64,000 nucleotides of DNA from Chaenocephalus aceratus (Eukaryota; Chordata; Actinopteri; Perciformes; Channichthyidae), in assembly GCA_023974075.1 (NCBI GenBank), contig CM043800.1:21890218-21954217 (forward strand), given 5' to 3'. Made by a program: the position numbers and the translations under genes. Of the stretch, positions 1 to 12,191 are shown one piece after another (positions within the stretch are counted from its first letter, which is position 1; each line of letters begins with the position of its first letter). The notes under the pieces were generated by a model that worked only from the letters and a program-made list of their open reading frames with translations, was not told where the DNA came from and made no database searches.

Positions 1-98
1 AATTTTTTCTGCTGTACCGAAAACGTACCGAACCGAACCGTGACCTAAAAACCGAGGTACGTACCGAACCGAAATGTTTGTGAACTGTTACACCCCTA
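1..98. mobile_element. right end of a hAT-like DNA transposon, cut by the window start
   Basis: The first bases are full of the repeated word ACCGAA and end in GTTACACCCCTA, which is the reverse complement of a TAGGGGTGTAAC-type hAT terminus. The likely 8-bp target duplication would be positions 99-106, but the other end lies outside the window so it cannot be confirmed. No coding capacity is visible. Confidence 0.5.
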
Positions 99-439
99 CC
101 CAATAGCGATAGCCTTAGAGGGCGAAGCCATATACGAAATAGAACAAACCATTACCATGCTGTCATGAACGTGCGGTGCTGTTACGTGTACGCAAATTGA
201 CGTGCTTGATGTGAATGAGCATTTTGGTTAAAGTTGCGCATGCGCTATGAGCGCACATACGGGTACTTCTCAGGCATGCCAGGTAATCTGTGACGTTTCG
301 CTCTCTCAAACGTTGGGCCATTTTATCATCATGCGCCAATGAGCAACTCTCATAGGAATGAATGAGGCCCCGCCTCTCATGCTGTATCCAGTTCTTATTA
401 CACATCCATGGTGTGGACGTACTGTTACCTGGACACTAG

Positions 440-600
440 CTCTCATGCCTTTATTGGTTAGAGCTCCAACACATTGTACGTGATAAGGGGCGGGACATCA
501 GACAAGTGGTTGACCAATCACAACAGAGCTGGCCAGCTAACCAATCAGAGCAGACTGGGCTCTGGTTTCAGACAGAGGGTGAAAAGAGGTGCTGCAGCAT
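440..600. repeat. probable dispersed fish repeat fragment with CCAAT boxes
   Basis: This stretch, in the intron upstream of the first visible dcbld1 exon, holds two close CCAATCA words (about 515 and 540) and an inverted ATTGGT, and reads like a high-copy fish repeat I recognise only from memory. From 99 to 834 nothing else looks coding. Confidence 0.3.
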
Positions 601-834
601 GAGAGAAATAAAGAGCTTTTTTTACAGAAAAGCATGTGAACAGGTCACATTAGCGGCACACAATACAAATGTGAATCGGAAAACTACAATATTAGAGCCT
701 TCTGTAAATGATCTACATCTGTTGATAAATGCTGACTGTAAAGGGACTAACTGTATTGCACCAGGATGTAGTTTGCTGTTTGTATCTGTGTTTATGTTAT
801 TTTACAAATGTAGTTTATGTCTCTGCGTTCCCAG

Positions 835-3800
835 GTCCAGTGTGTGGGAAGCTCGATGCATCACAGAAGAATGTGACACTTAAAAGCAATGAAGTGACGA
901 TAACCTTCAAGTCAGGCCCTCATCGCTCCGGGCGAGGGTTCCTCATGTCCTATGCCACTGACCAGTATCCAGGTAACACATCTGTTTATTATGAAGCCAA
1001 TAGACCTAACCTGTTTGGTAGTACTCAGACAAGGGAACTGCAACACAAAGTGCTTCCCCTTACACGCACTATAAATTAAACACTAAATAAATAAATAAAT
1101 AAGCATTTACTAGGAATAAAAACAGGAACTTAAGATACGCTGTTATAAATCTCAATAATATACAGTGAGGAAACACCAGTCAGGGTTAGAAATAGATAAA
1201 AACATGGACTTGGTATATATCTACATATACCAAGCAGAAAAACAGATTGAATTATTACATAATTAGGCCAATACAATTTATACATAACTAAAAAGTTTAA
1301 ATACAATTCATTAGGCAAATTAAATACAGAGCTCAATTCAAAGCTAGACGAGGTAAAGACCATGATGCAACTTGATCAAACCATCCGCGGCGACAAATAT
1401 CATGACTGCCATCAAATATCATGACGCCATCACCATCACTAAACCTGTCCACAGACATCTGAACACACTCCTTCCTCAGACCACGCCCATCCTCAATGAC
1501 CCTCATTTTCTTCAATTAGTACTGTTCTCACTGAGCATGTGGAGCTCAACTTTACAAATGCCTGATTTATAACGAGTCGGATTTCTCAGCTTTGCTCATT
1601 TACAAGTTGACACTGGTGTAATTATATCACCAATGTCCGTGTGAATATGTGTCCTTGTGTAGTGTGTGCGTTTGTAAGTTGTGAGTCACTTCTTATTGGC
1701 ATTCAGCCTCCATGGCTGTCTTTGCCCTGGCCTGTTTGCTCACAGAGCTGGAGGAGACTCCTTCTCTCACGCTGAATGGAGAGAGGCCTCTGGCTTCAGT
1801 CTGTCTCTTGGGGCTAGGTTTTTTATTTTCCCTCCCCCTCCTCTTCATCGGACCATTAACACTACAAGCCCGCTACCATCCCATGTTTTTTGCAACCCAT
1901 AGGCTGTTGATTTATCAGTTATAAACACCACATATTATTACTCTCTCTACTAATGCAACAGATTACTGTAATGTGTACAGACACATGTTTTAACGTCTCT
2001 TGATTTTTCACATTAAATTAGAAAAGTCACATTTCTTTATGTGTATCATGTTAATGATCATGTGGACTTGTTTGGTCTGAATGTTAGTTTATAGTTAGAG
2101 ATAATTTCCTTTCCCCTGTATGAAGTTATCCGTACTGTACAGTATGTATCATCATTTCCTGTTTGTCCCGAGTTGTTTATGAATCCCTCAGTGTCTGGAG
2201 CTAAGCCCATGCTCAGACATACAAACCACTGTCTGTTAATTGTGATCACACGAGGCCCATCCACTGTACTCGTGAACTGTGACGGAGTCAGAAACAAAGG
2301 GCTTAGTCACATCCACAGCCATGACCGCTCATCCCCTAATATAGCACCCATGCAGCCTGCTAGAACCGTCTCACACTGAGTCCGTCTGTGCGTGGTGGAC
2401 AATTATGTAAGCCTAAATTACTGGATCCCACAACATACTACCAGTCCACCAATACATATTTAGGCGATGTTTTCTAAGTTCTCAGGAGTGTTCATTTGAA
2501 TATATCTATGTCTGTTTTGCTGTTGCAGATCTAATTTCCTGTTTAAAACGAGGATCTCATTCTAGCACACATCTTTTGAGGTAACCTTTACATTTCCCTT
2601 AATAGATTGTGTTTTAGTAGATCAGTGATATGTTTCTCACGTGTTATTCTGTTGCTTCTCAGTGTGTACTGCCCCGCTGGATGTAAGGATGTCACAGGGG
2701 ATGTTTGGGGAAACTCGGAAAAGGGTTACAGAGATGTAAGTAAACCACATTGCATTTTGCAAAGCTATTATATATATGAGGGAAAAAAATGAGAAACAAA
2801 ATAAATGAGCCCAAGTTATTAATGAACTTCATGTCCCCCTCTGCTTTAGACCTCAGTCCTGTGCAAGACTGCAGTCCATGCTGGAGCTGCGTCTGACACT
2901 CTGGGAGGGCGAGTCACTGTGAACCGAGGGAGGAGCCTTACACTTTATGAATCAACCTTTTCCAATGGAATCCTTTCAAAAACGTGTGTCTACTGTTATT
3001 GTACTCAAAATGAGATATTGCTGTAATGTTAAACTGGCTGTTATGAAGCTCAAAATGAGTTAATGCTTGATTTCACATGGATGCACTGACCTTTTCAACT
3101 GTTCTCTTTGACAGGGGATCATTATCTGAAAAGAAGTTGCTCTTCAGTCAAGGTATGACATGACATTTATCACTTTTTGCTGTTAGAATTTTCCAAAGGC
3201 ACACCAAGTATTTCTGCGAGTTTTAACCCATTTGCTACAAGCTACACATTGTTTACATTCCTGCAGTCAAATGTTCAAGTCATGCTGTCATATTTTATTA
3301 TTTTATCCAAGTGATTTTACAAAATGAACTTCTTGATTCATCACAGTGAAAACTAGTCTGCAAACAAATGCTCTGCAGTGAAGAACTCATGATTCGTAGT
3401 CAATTATGTTTATCTAAAAACACTCTGTGTTAAATAATGAATTACTTTTATTTATTCATATTTTCCTCTGCTTCCCAAACAGAATGCAACAACATCCTGA
3501 GTGTCTCCGGTTTAAATGCCTCATCTTTCTGGGATAAATACAGTCGAGAGCACACACTGTTCTGGTCCTCATCAAACATGATTTCTAGCCATGAGTCCCT
3601 GCTCTGGGCAGCGGACGGTAACGACCCGAACCCATGGGTGGAGCTGGGGCTGAGTGATAGAAGCACCATCACAGGTACAAATCTTTGAATGAAATAATCA
3701 GTGCAAAATATGTTTATTAAAACATCTGAATGCGAAGCTCTTTGGACGATATGTCTGCCGATATTTTTTATTTTAACAAATTCCATGAAAAATAACGATT

Positions 3801-6800
3801 TTTCTGTTCAACTGAAGCCTGGTTAGCAGGATGTTATTGTTCTGTGTCAATGACTTCCGTTGTTGTCCGACAATAATTAAAAACACATCAATGGTTGACT
3901 TCCCTAAGTCATATATACATGGCAACAGTCATTAATTATTAGTCAACCCCACATATACTTTCCTAGTGCAGTAATACAAAATATGTATTCACCTCACTGT
4001 TCCCCAACACACACACTATTGTTTACTATTTGAATGATGTTTGATAGGAAAATGTATTGTGGAAATATTCGTGCCTTTTTCAAAAAGTGGAACTTTATAT
4101 TTGTGACCTGTTTCTGTCAGTAGTAGTAACCAATATGCTTGGAGACATTGCAACATATGAAGGTTAAATGAAGGTTACACGCACACCAAGCCTTAATTAG
4201 TAACATTCTTCCAAAATTGTAGCTTACTACATCGCTCTCTTTTACACTATTTTCAACACTTGCTTTTCTTGTACCCACACAATGTACTGCTCACCATCAA
4301 AATCAGCAAATAAAGTCCCGAAGCTAAACTATCCATGGTTACTTCTCTCTGTCTGCTGCCAACATTGTCTTTATTGAACATTTTTAGAGCCTCACTTGAC
4401 GGAACAGAAAACAAATCAGTAAAAAACAGAGTCTTTTCATTCAGTGGCCTTTTTCAGACAAGGTGGAGAAGTCTTAAAAGTACTGAGAGCACAACACACG
4501 TGCTGTTTTCATGGGAGATGGATACTTTAAATGTTTCCGTTGGCTAAAATGTTTACAAAAATGTGTTTTTTGATATTGGATATTTTGTGGTATGTTTTAT
4601 CTCATGCAAGGTTGTGTTCTGATTTTTTAGGAATAATAACAACGGGATCAAACGAATACTACATAGAATCCTTCAGTCTTTTTTTCAGCAAGGACAGGAA
4701 AACCTGGAAGCTTTACAAAGGTGCTCTCAGCAAAGAAAAAAAGGTATGCCTTGTACCATGCTCACCTAAATGGTTGGTACTGAACTGAGTCTGTACTCCA
4801 GGCTTCCTGCTGTTCTCTGTCAATAAGTAACTTACTGTTTGGTCCCCAGGTGTTTCAGGCCTACACTGACGGCCATCACAGAGTCCTCAACAGTTTCTTC
4901 CCTCCTGTGTTGGCTCGGTTTGTCCGGCTGCAGCCGCTGAGCTGGCAGGGGCGCGCTTCCGTTCAGGTGCAGGTCCTGGGCTGTCCCGTTGCCAAGGCCA
5001 CCCCAAGGTCACGCCCACCTGCTGGTGTGTATTACTACTTATCAAGAACCAGCTATCACATGAGCTCTCTAAGCTGTGTGAGGTTGTGTCTGATTTTCTA
5101 CTATCCTACTTTTACAGCAGAATCTCCACCCATCAAAGTTAATATGGGCACACCGCGGCCCACCCTCCCCCCGACCCCCACAGAGGGCCCAGTGTTAGTG
5201 GAGACAAGACTAAGTATGTACATGTATCATTTTTTTATTTCACATGTGTACAATTCAAATACACGCCAGTCTAGTTAAGAAGAAAATACATCAGATAAGT
5301 AAAAACAATGTTATACGTTCTTCTCCCACTCCACATTGTTTACATTGCAATAAAAGACATTCCTTGCTCACCCTTATACAACTGTTTACTCACTCGGACA
5401 CTTGTGTCCCTGCAGGCTCCAGCCAGCCGGTGATAGTGGCCGTGGGAGTGGTGCTGGGGCTGATAATGTGCGGCAGTTGTTTGATGGCTGGGGTCTGGTG
5501 GAAGCGAAGGTACTGTATTTTAAAACCGTTGACATTTTTCACAGTTATCTTATTTCATACTCAGTTTGCAAACTCTCTGACCGAAATGGATTTATAACAC
5601 ATAGAATAATGTCACTACTTATGAACCTGTTTCAGGTGGAGGGAGTCTTTTTTAGGCTTGCATAATCACAATTTGAAGAAATCAGTCCAAACATTTGGTT
5701 AATAGGGGGGGTTTTCATATCAATGATATTTATCTGTTTCACACATGGGAAAACACTAGTCCCAAATGCCCAAAGACAATATTTAGTATGATAAGAAAAT
5801 GGCCGTATCTGAGAAACTACTGCAAATACAATCAAGTATTAAGTATATAAGCTCATAACAAGTTAAATATACTTAGTCAAAATATAAAAATATCATATTA
5901 AAATGCATTTAATAATCACAATGTTTGCATTTTCTTCTTTTTCTATAAATAAAAGTGTGAGTTTTCATGGTATCTAAGTTGTTCTGTGAGATTCTTCCCC
6001 AAATAGTCCGTGACGGATTTCTAGACAGTTTTCTTACCATACTATATAGATTGGGCACAAATGGACACTCGAGTAGTCAGGGACTGTATGTGCAATACTT
6101 TAACTATTGTTTGTATCTTTTTCACCATATAGGAAAAAGGATTCACAGCTGAAGTACTCCTTACCCACCAGTAAGTTAGTTGCTCTTCTAATAATTATTA
6201 TTATTTTAAACTTCCTTTAAAAGCCTCTAACTGTGTGTTTGTGTGTCTAGCAGGTTGTCAGAGTTTCCAGGCTAAGAGTCTCTCCTGCCCGCAATCAGAG
6301 CTCATCTCTTACCCTCTGGAGAGGAACGTCCACGATGCTCTCCCTAGCCCTCCTCTTAACGGTGAGAATTCATAGGGAAACGTTTTATTTCTCAACAGAA
6401 GGCAGCAGTGTCTCAGTAAAACGCCTTGCTATTATCAGCTGCTTCCTTTTTGCCAGTCTTTCCATCGGCTTTTCATCGTTTATTATTGATCTCAAGTGGT
6501 GATCTCTGCCATCTTTCCTCCACTAACAGTCTCTGGCCTCAGTGGTCAGTTTGACAGCAAACAGCTCTCTCCACGGGCCGTCCATTCTTTCCCCCGGCTC
6601 GGCCCATCACCCAGATGCAGTATAAACATTCCTTTCTTTGGTCCACAGAGCCTTTCTGAAAGAGACCCTTTAATTGGAGCTTGATAAATGGCGCTCCCCC
6701 CCCCTCCCTTACCACCACCAGTCCCCCTCTCTGCCTCCCCCGTCCCCTCCCCCAGCGAGGGGGCACTTCACTGAGAGGTCCAGCGATAAACAGGACACAG

Positions 6801-9060
6801 GGTCAAAGCTAAGACAATCAAAGCCCTCACTGCGGCCCGCCTCATTAAAATAGCTGCAGCTCTGAGGCTCCCTGGCTCTTGAGTAGGGGTCTAGGCCTCC
6901 CACACCATAGCCCCTAAGCCCAGGCAGAGAGCAGGGTCTGGTCACACTGTCGGCCCCCGTCCCTGTGATTAGAGGACACATTGTCGGTGGCCAAGTAGCT
7001 CAGACAGAGGCGCAAAACTGGCCAAGTGTGGGACTGCCACTGAGAAGAAGATTAGCATTTCCCAGGAAGTGCGGCGTAATATGCAAATAAGCAATTCATT
7101 CAAACGTTTTTCCCATCAAGACAGGATTCTGCTATGCGACAAAGTGAGTTTTCAAACCCATTTAATGAAGTATAAGTGGGGATTCTCCAATATGTTATGA
7201 TTACTGATATTTCCTGCCTATATTGGCTGATATGCATTTTCTATTGGAGTCTTGAAGATAAAGAAATGCCAGTTTCAAATGTGCAGACGTTAATTATTGA
7301 TCTTAGGAAGGCATACATTGAAAAACCTTCAATCTTATGGTTTACTTATTTACTATCCTGAGGTTTGGTAGAAGTAGTAAAACCTTCAGTTAGGAGTTTA
7401 ATCTCAGTATTTTCAAAAGGTACTTTAGTGTAATCAAATGGTTTTAAAGATTATACTTTAATCCTGGTTAATTTATTATATTAAGAGAAATTGATCAATT
7501 GAATATGTATTTACTTTTACAAGGGAAGCTCACTTAAAATAACATCTATATCCCAGTAGTGCCTTGTTTACAGGGGTATACAAAAGAAGAATAACACTTT
7601 AGTTGCCTAAATAAAAACCTCTATTGAGTTAAAGGTGGGGTAGGTAATTTTGGAGAAACCAGCTTGCGTGCGCTAGAATTTGAAAATACACAACCGGAAA
7701 ATATCTGCCACTTCCTTACAGAGCCCCTCCTCCAACACACACGAACGCGCACATGACCAATGAGGGCACGGGATAAGTTTGTGCACAGATGGAAGGCTGA
7801 CAGGCAGGTAGGCCATCCAGTTATTTTAGCCGAGCCGGCTGAAATGACTGGTCGTGCTTTTTATAGTTCTACAGCTTTTTGATGGATTTTTTGTCAAAGC
7901 ACTGAAGATATTCATTGCTATCGGGATGTTAAGAGCATTCCATGGAATATAACAAAAAGTGTATCAAAAACTTACCTACCCCACCTTGAAGTGCTTTGAC
8001 AATAAATACATAAAAAAATCTCATCTGTGGAAGCCGTAGAACTGTAAAAAGCACGACCAACCATTTTAGCCGGCCCGGCTAAAGTAACTGGATGGCCTAC
8101 CTGCCTGTCAGCCTTCCATCTGTGCACAAACTTATCTCGTGCTCTCATTGGTCATGTGCGCGTTCGTGTGTGTTGGAGGAGGGGCTCTGTAAGGAAGTGG
8201 CAGATTTTTTCCGGCTGTGTATTTTCAAATTCTAGCGCACTCAAACTGGTTTCTTCAAAATGACCTACCCCGCCTTTAAGTAAATATTGCTACAAAGTAA
8301 AAAAATTATAAAACAAAGATTAAAATATCGGATACATTTGTCTCCGTTTCAGTGATTTAGGCAACATTTAGCTTTTATGTACAGTTAGATAAGACTATTG
8401 ATTCTACTCTAATATATTCCTGTTTTATATTCACACAAGGATGCAGCCAGTAGCTTAGCACAAAGAATGGAAACAGGGGCTAACAGCTAGCTAAGTTCTG
8501 TCCAACAGTAACAACATCCACAGCTCTCCAATATACACTGATACATTTTTTTATGTTTCTGATGTTTCCCATGACAATGTTTGTCGCATCCCAAATTAAT
8601 AGAAATTAAAATATCCTTTTATATCCATCCAGACTATGCAGAGCCTGCTGTTGCTGCTATTGGACAGAAGATCGGGTCTACATTCAGACCCTCCTCAGAC
8701 GAAGGCTACACCACGCCCTTCGCCTTCAACCATTATGACACTCCTGTCAACCTGCCGGAGTACGCCGAGCCCCTCCCCCCAGAGCCAGAGTACGCCACCC
8801 CGTTCAGTGAACAGATCACCGAGTGCAGCCTTCTGGCTCACAGCCATACACACACACCTCTCACACCAGCACCCAGCACTGGCCCCAGGACGTCTCCCAG
8901 CCGCTCTCAGTACGACTGCCCCTCACACAGGGTGTTGTCCAACGGCTACTGCACTCCGGCCCTGCATGCCAACGGCCCCCGGCCCGTCAGTGTGGTGTAC
9001 GCTGAGCCAAAGTCATGTGACACTTTACTACAGAAGCCCACATATGAAGAGCCTTTGTGA
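835..9060 (+). CDS. dcbld1: Dcbld1, discoidin/CUB/LCCL-domain transmembrane receptor (5' partial)
   Basis: Thirteen exons join in frame: 835-972, 2529-2580, 2663-2735, 2850-2983, 3115-3152, 3483-3674, 4631-4743, 4850-5024, 5118-5213, 5416-5509, 6133-6170, 6254-6361 and 8633-9060, giving 558 residues. In order they encode the end of a CUB domain (SGPHRSGRGFLMSYATDQYP), an LCCL domain (VYCPAGCKDVTGDVWGN, with the paired Cys), a discoidin/F5-F8C domain (ending RFVRLQPLSWQGRASVQVQ), a proline-rich stalk, one membrane segment (VIVAVGVVLGLIMCGSCLMA followed by WWKRR) and a cytoplasmic tail with DYAEP and PEPEYATP. GQKIGSTFRP and PEPEYATP in the tail match Dcbld1 better than Dcbld2. The family acts at the plasma membrane; the phosphorylated YxxP motifs recruit CRK/CRKL-type SH2 adaptors. 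The signal peptide and first CUB exon are upstream of the window. The donor after 2983 (GTGTGT) is weak but gives the right phase. Confidence 0.87.
6362..8632 (+). other. dcbld1: large dcbld1 intron
   Basis: This 2.3-kb intron separates the juxtamembrane exon from the last exon. Apart from a C-rich stretch near 6690-6760 and the TTAA-flanked inverted repeat at 7629-8279 I see no gene or conserved exon in it. Confidence 0.7.
7629..8279. mobile_element. TTAA-flanked foldback element made of two inverted copies
   Basis: The left end reads TTAAAGGTGGGGTAGGTAA and the right end, reversed, reads TTAAAGGCGGGGTAGGTCA. The match between arms continues for roughly 270 bases with few differences, through the words CTAGAATTTGAAAATACACA and GCCATCCAGTTA. 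A third, internal copy of the terminus (TTACCTACCCCACCTT) lies near 7972-7987, so the structure looks like one complete copy joined head-to-head to a shortened inverted copy. TTAA at both ends is the target-site preference of piggyBac-type elements; that assignment is an inference. No transposase is encoded. Confidence 0.75.
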
Positions 9061-10095
9061 GCTCAGACATGGAGAAAGACTCTTCTGAGCTAAACCGTGA
9101 TCTGGAGTGGACACTAAGATGGACAGTGTTGTCCAGAGAGAACTCATGCTGACAGAGCTGAACTTCCTGTGAGGGATGTATCCGAAGCTGGGAAGTCACT
9201 TAGGAGCACAATGCACATACAAGGGTGCACAAAGATCTGAGAACCATATGCAAACAAATATTTCCTTCCTGGAAGTATGTTGCGGAAGTATACCGTGATG
9301 CACAAAGAAAACGCAGGCTCAGTGGCGTCGCACTCAGAGATATTGAAATGTTTAATCACCAGCTGCACTTTCAGAAAACACATACAGCAATGTCTGCCTC
9401 AGTGTGTTTAACAGGTTAATGCAAACAGAGTGAATTGATTATGTTACTTGTTCTCACTAAACATAGTATTCACAATGTATGATTTGTACATGTTTTGCAA
9501 AAGAAACAGCTTTAAGAAGCACTGTAAATGGAACACTAACAGTGGTTCATATTGTTGCTCTGATGAAGAATAACCACTAGAGGGCTCCCTTGAGCTTTAA
9601 ACAGTAATGAGTTGTTTTACTCATCCACTGTTTCCCACTCCTCAGATATGTGTCCTCCATTTATAAACATAAATAGTAACAAACATATTATTTGTTTAAA
9701 TAAATACTTTTAGTATAACACAGAAAGGCACAACAACCCTGTGTCTTGATGCAAGACACACAACCTTAACATAAACAGTTCCAATATGTGGCCTTGTTTT
9801 TTGTCACTACAGTAATTTCATTTGACTTAACTCTGTGCTTCCTGCTTTCATTGTCTATGCCATGATGCCAAGATGTGTTCAAAGGAAAACACAGGTCTTA
9901 AACAGATAGAATTACTAAGGAACATTTAAATAAACCGATATGTCGACGCTGTTGTTCACTCTTAGTGAAAAAGAAGAAGATAGAAATGTGTCCTTTCTCC
10001 TATCCAAAGGGTTTTTATATAATAAGGGTAAGAGGACCGTGGAAGTTCGCCATTATATGTGAAAATGTAAATAAAAGAACCTATGAATATGTTAT
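9061..10095 (+). other. dcbld1: 3' untranslated region of dcbld1
   Basis: No reading frame of note follows the stop codon. AATAAA at 10070-10075 is the best placed polyadenylation signal, with other AT-rich candidates near 9700; the true end needs transcript data. Confidence 0.55.
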
Positions 10096-10226
10096 ATCAT
10101 TTTTTTGAAATTCTTTTACACGTTTTGCGCTGTCACATTTAGTAATGAATTGGCTTACCTCTACCACTGCTGAATAAGGCACAATAAAAAGAAAACTGTT
10201 AAGGGGAAAAACATTTCCGTAGTTGA

Positions 10227-11908
10227 CCAGGGGGGTATACTGCGAAGCAGGATTTTCGCTTAGCCGGCTAAATTCAGGGCAAACTCCGGCTTTCCGGTCC
10301 TACGAAGCTGGTTCTCTTTTTAGCAGGCTAGATCTCCATGGTAATATATGCTAAGCAGCTAACCTGGTCGGGACCAGGTTAGGTTGCAGGCTAAGAGATC
10401 AACTCAGTGAAAGCACCGCCTGCTGACCAATCAGAGCTCAGTGTGCGGAGTTTAAAGCGATCAAGTCATATTACAGGAGAAAGGAAATACAGAAAAGCTG
10501 CCGTTGCAGGAAAGACGGCCGGCAAAAATCACCGACTGTGTGAACGTGAACATTAATAGAATATCACCTCCATCTTCAGAGCAATCTGACTGTTAGAACA
10601 TTAGCGTTAAGAAAGCTTATTTAAATATCTGCCACGACATCAGTAACCGGATCAGAGTAACATTAAGTACAGTCCGCGGCATATCACTTCATAATGTATC
10701 ATATATCTCCTGATCTGAGTCAGCTGAGCCGTATCTGGCCGTGCAACACTCAGCGTCACATACTGTATGCAGAAGTATTATTTTAAGCAACACATTAAGT
10801 TGACGAAACACTCGAGTCAAATGTAATTAAAGTCAGATCGTGTTTTAGACGGGGCAGTGATATCATAAACCTGTTAATGTACGCATTCAAACACTTTTTC
10901 TTTTGCCAGCTGTATTCACCTTGCAGGTGCAGCTATGTGGCTTTGATCCTGGATCAAGTGTTTAAGTCATGGATGTTTAAAGTTTAACTTCTTCATTTTT
11001 GACTAGTATTAAAGTTCACTTTTCATTCAGGAAGTATAATAATAATAATAAATTGGACTTATATAGCGCTTTTATGGTACCCAAAGACGCTTTACAATAT
11101 GAGGGGGGGGGGGGGGGGTAGATAGACTGGGGCAGATAGACAACAGACTAAGAAAAAAACAACAAAAACGACAAAACAAAACACAGTGGCAGTCAGGAGG
11201 AGGTCGAAAATGAGTGGGGGGGTGTTTTTACGGATAGAGAGAGGTGAAAAGATGGGTTTTGAGGCGGGACTGGAACAGAGTGAGGGACTCGGACTCACGG
11301 AGGTCTTGGGGGAGGGAGTTCCAGAGTTTTGGGGCGGCCACAGAGAAGGCTCTGTCTCCAAAGCTCCGGAGATTGCCAGTGGGGGTGGAAAGCAGGCCGG
11401 CCGAGGTGGATCTGAGGGTCCGGGGAGGATGGTAGGGGATGAGAAGGTCAGTGAGGTACGGAGGGGCCAGATGGTGGAGGGCTTTATAGGTAAGGACCAG
11501 GAGTTTGTAGATGATGCGGTGAGTAACGGGAAGCCAGTGTAGTTCTTTGAGGACCGGGGTGATATGGTGCCATGATTTGGTGTGGGTGAGAAGTCTGGCG
11601 GCTGCGTTCTGAACACGCTGGAGTCTACTGAGGGAGGTGGAGCTGATGCCGTATAGGAGGGAGTATGACGCTGCGCTGCGCTGTCAGTATGCTTCTCCAT
11701 GTTTGTGATTGGTCGAATGCTCCAAATACCACCCCTTTCATGTGAACGCGCACCTAACTAGATAGGACACGGCTGGCTTGAGCGATCCAGTTGATAACCA
11801 GCGTCGTAGTACAGTTTAGCGACAGCGCGTATGTTTTGGATTAGGCCAACCGGCTAACTCAAACATATCCAGGTTAGGTTGAACCAGGTTCGTAGTATAG
11901 GCCCCTGG
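10227..11908. mobile_element. 1.7-kb inverted-repeat DNA transposon, non-autonomous
   Basis: The left end CCAGGGGGGTATACTGCGAAGC pairs with the right end, which reversed reads CCAGGGGCCTATACTACGAACC. Subterminal repeats of AACCTGG/CCAGGTT and GCCGGCTAA occur at both ends, as in many teleost TIR elements. I could not settle a target duplication or superfamily (PIF/Harbinger-like is possible). It carries a nested repeat at about 11037-11690 and no transposase frame. Confidence 0.6.
11037..11690. repeat. nested high-copy fish repeat with ATA microsatellite and poly-G start
   Basis: It begins with an (ATA)n tract, then TTGGACTTATATAGCGCTTTT and a run of 16 G at 11103-11118. The rest, around GATGGGTTTTGAGGCGGGAC and GGGAGTTCCAGAG, resembles a repeat common in spiny-rayed fish, recognised from memory. 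A 202-codon antisense frame here is composition-driven and is not a gene. Confidence 0.55.
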
Positions 11909-12191
11909 TGTGTGATTACAGTATCAAGGTTATTTTAAAAATAGACATGAAACAAGCAGCTGGATACCTCCAATGGGATCCAACGGTTTAAGGTTTGAAC
12001 AAGATAATTGAACTTCTGAATTTAAGATCTACAAAATATATATCAGTTTTGGTTTTACAAATGAAATTAAACATCTTGATTTAGGTCTGAAAAAGATGTA
12101 GTGCTATATATAACAAAGACTGTTCAAATGTAAAAGTGCGATACTTAACTATATCGCAAACATAATTCCAACACTTGTTTTTAAGAACTAT
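11909..12191. other. spacer / 3' flank of gene A
   Basis: AT-rich sequence after the stop codon of gene A on the - strand. It presumably contains that gene's 3' UTR; I see no clear AATAAA that I would single out and no other feature. Confidence 0.4.

Noticed and set aside
163..405. 80-codon - strand frame
   Set aside because: No domain or splice context; lies in intronic repeat sequence.
6496..6981. Overlapping frames in the C-rich part of a dcbld1 intron
   Set aside because: Low-complexity composition only.
11092..11700. 202-codon - strand frame rich in Ser and Pro
   Set aside because: It is the antisense of a high-copy repeat, has no domain and starts next to a poly-G run.
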